Origin: Capitulum mitella
Lineage: Eukaryota; Arthropoda; Thecostraca; Pollicipedomorpha; Pollicipedidae
Assembly: GCA_030062745.1 (NCBI GenBank)
Contig: CP099848.1
Span: 4,598,685-4,662,684, forward strand
Reading direction: 5' to 3'
DNA length: 64,000 bases
This document shows positions 59,279 through 64,000 of this stretch, piece by piece. Position 1 is the stretch's first letter; each line of letters begins with the position of its first letter. The notes beneath the pieces are model-generated. The model was not told where the DNA came from. It saw only the letters and a program-made list of their open reading frames with translations, and searched no databases. The translations under genes were made by a program, and so were the position numbers.

Positions 59279-59883
59279 GTATGGTCCTAATTGTTGTGAG
59301 TGCTTGGAATTTTTTGTCTGTGGGAATTTATCAGCTGAAGGGATTCCTGGGTCTTACATTGAGTGGGAAAGTCTCCATGATTTGTTTGCTGCATACTATA
59401 TATGCATATGCTAGTGATTCCTGGGTACTAGCTGATGAGTCTATGCATTATTTCAATTTTTTGACAGGATAGAAGTGTAATGGAGGCATAATTTGTTTCT
59501 TCCATGGTCAGTAATACTATATCACACCATAGGTATGCAGATGTATGTAAAATAACCAAAATGGACATGACATTAAGTTAATACTGTAAGTACTTCAAGT
59601 TTGGTCCCCTCATAGCTGTCAGTGCATTTATTGAGACTATATGATGGGACCCAATATAGGCAGTACCTGGTAAGTTATTTCTCCATTCAGTTTTACTCCC
59701 ATAGTAGCTACTGCTTTATCTTGTGTTGGCAAATTTTGTAGAATGTGACAACACAACACAACACAAGTGACATGAAGTAGCTCATCCAGTTGGGCTGTAT
59801 CTGAAGATGATAGAGAAATCAGTGGCCAGGCCTGTCCCAGTGCCCTCTCTGTACCATGAAACGCCCGCCCACATGGTTCACAG

Positions 59884-60008
59884 GCAGCCGTTCCCCTCGG
59901 GTGAACGGGTGACCTTCACCGGCAAGGAGTGCCTCTGTAGCAAGTGCGTCCAGATCCCGGTGGTGGACTCGGTGTCGCCGCAGCACTCCCCGTCTCGCGG
60001 CGCCGCCA
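59884..60008 (+). CDS. ABLIM: ABLIM exon, LIM2 end
   Basis: Enters in phase 2 after GGTTCACAG (completing Arg) and ends in phase 1 at GCCA|GTGAGT. It encodes QPFPSGERVTFTGKECLCSK and C, closing LIM2, followed by a Ser/Pro linker (VVDSVSPQHSPSRGAA). CpG-rich, unlike the two previous exons. Confidence 0.95.
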
Positions 60009-63000
60009 GTGAGTACCGCCGACGCCCCCCTCCTCCCCCGACAAACGGAGCTGATTGGCTGCCGTCACCGGCGGCTGACGGGCGCTTCCGTCGTGCGAAA
60101 GGACGGAGCGCCGCCGGGAGGGGACGCACCATCCGGACCGGGCCGTAATTGGGTCAAAGCAGACGTGCCCTGAGGGTGTCATGAGGGAAGGGGCGTGTTT
60201 GTGAGCGGGGGGAGGGGGTCGTGTGCGCGTGTGACGACAAATAGCGCAGGGCCTCTTCTGCGTCTGCGGGGATGCTAACGCAGCGAGGGGTAAACTTCGT
60301 CTGATATCACGGGATCTTTTTCTTCGTGTGACAACGTCACGCCGAGCTGCTGCAGCTCGTGGGGTAGGAAGAGTGGGGCATTCACACCGAAGCACTTCGC
60401 AACCCCGGCGTCATTGGGTGTGACGAGATAGGCCTATTGTGCCGCGACTGTTTCATCTGTTCAAAATGGCGCACGGACTCTTCGCAAAAACAGTGGTTTT
60501 TGCTCGCCGTTGGCGGAGGCCGTTGGAGAGCGTTTCCGTTCATTGTGGAAGGCCCGCTGTTGTGCCACCGTCTCTTTAATGATGTCATCGTGACGCGTTA
60601 ATGGGTCGGACCGGGTCGCCGTTCGGCGTGCCGGCGCGGCGAACTGGGCCGGGCCGCGTCGCTGACGGCGGCGGCGGCGGCGGCGGCGGCGGCGTGTCGC
60701 GGCGCTGCCGGCGAACTGCGCGGGCCGGTCATGTTTGTCGATGCCCGACCTGCCCGCATGCCGCTATCGCGTTACCCCCGGCGGCCTCATTGTAAAAACG
60801 GCCCGTGCCGTGCGGCCGGGCGGGCCTGGCAGCCGCCGCCGCCGCCGTCGCCGTCGGCCGTGCGCGCGGCGCGCGGGACCGACGCCGAGCGTGACGCGAT
60901 GCCGGGCCGGGCCGGCGCGTCCGATCACTGACGCTGCGGTCTTCTCCCCCGTCTCCGCCCCGGTCGTGGCTGATGTGCGCGCGTCGGCAGGCGACCGCCA
61001 CCTGGGCAGTAAGTGGGCAGGTTCGGGCGGCACGGTCAGACTGTTGTGTTCGGGTGGTCCGGTACTGGGCAGTAAGTGTGGCACGGGCGCCCAGACGCCG
61101 CTTCCTGCCCGGGACTTTCCCGTTTTCGTACCCTCGCTCTTTCTCTCTTTCTTGTCGTCCCTCTTTCTCTAGCTTCCCTTGAGGTAGTCCGTGGGCTTTC
61201 CTTTTGTGTCTGTCTCTCCGCGCTTCCAGCCGGTTTTCCTAGGCCTGTAGCCGCGTGGAAGCCGTAGCGCTGGCGCTGGGACGACCTTTTGGTAGCGCCG
61301 TCCCAAGCGGCTCCGGTCGCTGGCCGGCTGTAGTTACCTGCGTCGGGTGGCGCGCGGTGTGGTCCCTGCTGCGGCCCGGTTGAAGCATGTTCTCCAATGC
61401 CTGCTCGGGTTGTCGGGTGTCGACCTCGGCGTTGTATGTCACGTGGCGCGTGCATGACGTTGGGAGCCGTGCAGTCGGTGTCCTGTGTTGTAGCTGGGTG
61501 ATGTTGGGGTTCGGGTTGCGGTAGACGCAGCTGTCAGGGGTGATGTGCGGGGCCTGGCTGCAGTGGACACAACTGTCAGTAGACACATCTGTCCGGGATG
61601 ATGTGCGGGCTGTGGTTCCTGTAGACGCAGCCGTCCGGTATGATATGCGGGTTGTGGTTGCAGTAGACGCAGCTGTCCGTGTTGATGCGCCCGAGGTCGT
61701 GGGTGAAAGGTCGGCCGCGGACGTCACGTATTTCGTACGTGGGCCCGGTGTTCGGTACCTGACGTGTTGGATTGAGTGCCTGCGATGGTCGCTGAATGTC
61801 GGTAGCCAGAGGCCGTTGTCGGCCGTCCCAAGCAGGGAGTGGTGGGTGCTGCGTGTGTACCGGGTAGAGCTTATGTGTATTTACAAAACACTGGCGCAGT
61901 ATCATTCAGACTTCATGCATCTTTCCTTGCGCACGTGACGATAGCGGCTCTTAGAGTAAGTGCATGATAAGCTCACCACACAGTGGACTTTACGACTCGT
62001 CCGTGTGCACATGGATTGATTTTCGGTGGTCGGGTTCGTGTGGTGGACCAGACTGACTGGCTGTCACGGCGAAATCCTGATGTGCCAAACCACCTGTCGG
62101 GGTGCGATGTGTTAGAAATTATTCAGTGCGACATGACACGGATTGATGTCCGAATCGCGTGTTATATGTGTCTGCTATCACCTGATTTGGTCCCTGCAAA
62201 AGTTTTCTCCGCAGTTATAGGCACTAGTATGGTGCATGGTGAACTTATCAAGTTTTGTACGGATCAGTCTGTTATCGTGATAGTTTTCATTCGGAGACAC
62301 TACGTCGAATTTTTGGGTTATAGTTTTGCGAAGTTTTCGTGCCATTGTATCACCAATACCAAAGAAAACAACATTTCTCCCTACGATTGGGTTTGCGAGT
62401 GGAAAGGTAGATAAAGAGGGTCTGAGTGCAGAGCTGGGGAACGGGAAGACCGGAGACAGGATCAGTAGAGACAGAAAGACTTGAGAGCATACCCGGGGAC
62501 TGGGGAAGGTCTGAGGTACGGTGTGGTGTACTTGGCGTCCGTCGTCTGGGCACGGTGGCTGGTCAGGCCGTGCCGTGCCTGAACTGCAGCCGTCCGTGCG
62601 ATGGACCGTCGCGCGGCGTTTGCACGGACCAGGGACTATCGGTTACGCCAGCGGCCGGTCGGTTTATCCAGGCTGAGAGGTCGTTTGTCTCGCGTGTGTG
62701 CCGCCTTTAAACTTGAGATCGAAGGTGTTGGCCTCCTGGACAAATGACCCCTTCGACGACAGGACCACAGGGTGAGGCTGAAAAAGATACTGCTCTTGAG
62801 TTATTCGAATTGACGTCACCCTATGGCTATCACCCCTTCATTTGTGTTGCTTTCGTGGAGGAGGAGGGGGGGGGCCATTAACAGGATACAGTATTTGCTT
62901 GTTTTGCGGGAGTATCGATTTTTTATGTCTGCAGGGGAATTTGAACTATGCTGTTAATTTGACCTGTGACCGATCTCCGGGGTCTAGAGATCTGGCAGTG

Positions 63001-63736
63001 AACGTCTGTGGGAAAAATATTACATAAACACGTTGAAACTCGAAGTGCCAGATTGGAAGTTCAGATAGAAATAAGTGTGCCGTCAACGCCCAAGACATTT
63101 GTATCTGTATGTACGTTATCTCCACGTATGAATTTTCTGCAGCTGTTAAAGAAAAGATTTGTCAGGGCGCAAAAGAAATGGAACTAGCATTCTGGCTTAT
63201 GTGGCACTCCTACTGATTTACGAAGAGCAGAAATTTGGCGTACTCGAATCTCGCTGTATTCCCCATGCATCTCAAGTCGCAGAGTCCGTTTATCATCATC
63301 CGGTTGTCGCGTCAAGGTGCCTCTTTGCACGCAACCATATCGTATCTGCACCGAGCTTATCGCCACGTCCTTTGCAACTTGTCTTCAGGAATAGTGATGA
63401 GTGGAAAAGCTGCGAGCTGGGTCATTTGCCTGATTTCTCCGTGCTGCAGAGTTCTCAGAGTCTGCAAAGTGGCGTGCTGCACCTCTGAGTTACCGGGTTC
63501 CAGCAGGCCCCGCAGCCCTGCGGCCAGATCCGGGTGTGCCAGCTTAATCCCAGCAGCGGCCAGTAGGCAGTCTTGTCACTTTCTGTTCAGTTGAGATCGG
63601 ATGCCTCGCGCGTTCCAAGTAATCCCGGAACGTTTGATGGGCCACATGGTATGCTTGTCGGGAGAACCGGGGTGGTGTAATGGGTGTATGTCGAACTCCG
63701 TCGGCTATTTAATGGGGATGCTTCGCTGGCCGCTAG
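60009..63736 (+). other. ABLIM intron, GC-rich first part
   Basis: No LIM3 exon was found. It holds (GGC)n at about 60668-60694 inside a CpG-rich block (60600-60960), and a 45-50-bp tandem repeat with GTAGACGCAGCTGTC at 61500-61700. From 61,900 to 63,700 nothing was recognised. Confidence 0.65.
61500..61700 (+). repeat. Tandem repeat of about 45-50 bp
   Basis: GTAGACGCAGC(T/C)GTC followed by GGGATGATGTGCGGG-type sequence recurs four times with drift. It is intronic. Confidence 0.8.
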
Positions 63737-64000
63737 ACGGCCTTGGTATTATGGGTTTCTCCTGGACAATGGAATGCAGAGACGCGCAAGAAAATCGATG
63801 ATTTGTGTGAGGCCGTAGCGGCTGAGGACGGGCTGCGTTGTTGGTCGGCGTCGAAGCGATGGAGAGCGAAGCCGCCGGTGTTATTTTGGTGTGAACCTGA
63901 AGCGGAACCCGTTTCCGACGAGTTCCGAGACCTGTTTGTTCCGAACGATCAACCTGTGCTGGGCCGTTCGGCGAAGACAACAGCACGAGGCCGAGGCAGC
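63737..64000 (+). other. Open frame running off the window edge
   Basis: After a TAG at 63734, one plus frame stays open for 88 codons to the end (segments RKKIDDLCEAVAAEDGLRCW and EPVSDEFRDLFVPNDQPVLG). No splice acceptor or family was recognised. It could be part of a later exon, a mobile element, or chance. Confidence 0.25.

Larger units (their letters stand above)
57874..64000 (+). other. ABLIM: Actin-binding LIM protein gene, 5' part
   Basis: Gene-level entry. ABLIM/Unc-115 proteins carry four LIM zinc fingers and a villin headpiece, bind F-actin and act in axon guidance and the cytoskeleton. Four exons are visible: 57874-57913, 58371-58466, 59095-59278 and 59884-60008, with phases 1, 1, 2, 1 that join cleanly. 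They cover the N-terminus, LIM1 and LIM2. LIM3, LIM4 and the headpiece must lie beyond the window. The spacing of Cys/His ligands and the phrases GGFFTKNGEYYC, VEGEVVTALG and PFPSGERVTFTG match human ABLIM1 closely. Confidence 0.95.

Overview
The window is nuclear DNA from an animal, most likely an arthropod and plausibly a crustacean. Evidence: many short exons with GT..AG introns, an interstitial block of the arthropod telomere repeat TTAGG, and two typical metazoan genes in the same orientation. Base composition is GC- and CpG-rich almost throughout. I cannot name the species.

About 2.2-53.7 kb (+ strand) holds a RIM-binding protein gene (RIM-BP; fly Rbp, vertebrate RIMBP1/TSPOAP1 and RIMBP2), a scaffold of the presynaptic active zone. 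I resolve 32 exons whose phases all agree; they sum to 5,517 nt, i.e. 1,838 codons plus a stop. Order: coiled-coil exons (2.2-28.3 kb), a disordered Ser/Thr/Gly/Pro linker (29.4-32.7 kb), SH3-I (33.4 kb), three fibronectin type III domains (36.3-40.1 kb), an acidic and low-complexity linker (40.5-41.8 kb), SH3-II (42.4 + 43.1 kb), SH3-III (43.5 + 44.1 kb), and a C-terminal exon with an 11-copy Pro-rich repeat (53.1 kb). Two further candidate exons at 7.2-8.6 kb may encode an alternative or additional N-terminus.

From 57.9 kb the window enters the 5' part of an actin-binding LIM protein gene (ABLIM/Unc-115). A short start exon and three exons coding LIM1 and LIM2 are visible; the rest lies beyond the window.

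Introns and the intergenic gap contain three TTAA-flanked piggyBac-like MITEs (8.7, 21.0 and 50.9 kb, the last two being inverted copies of one family), many local tandem repeats, TTAGG repeats, and AT/TA and ATT microsatellites. Two patterns stand out. First, many tandem duplications in the RIM-BP gene sit exactly on exon/intron junctions and copy the splice site; three of them form open, in-frame ladders of alternative acceptors. Second, a sharply bounded block of about 1.65 kb in the 5' part of the ABLIM gene has almost no CpG, while both flanks are CpG-rich. No RNA genes, CRISPR arrays or retroviral remains were recognised.
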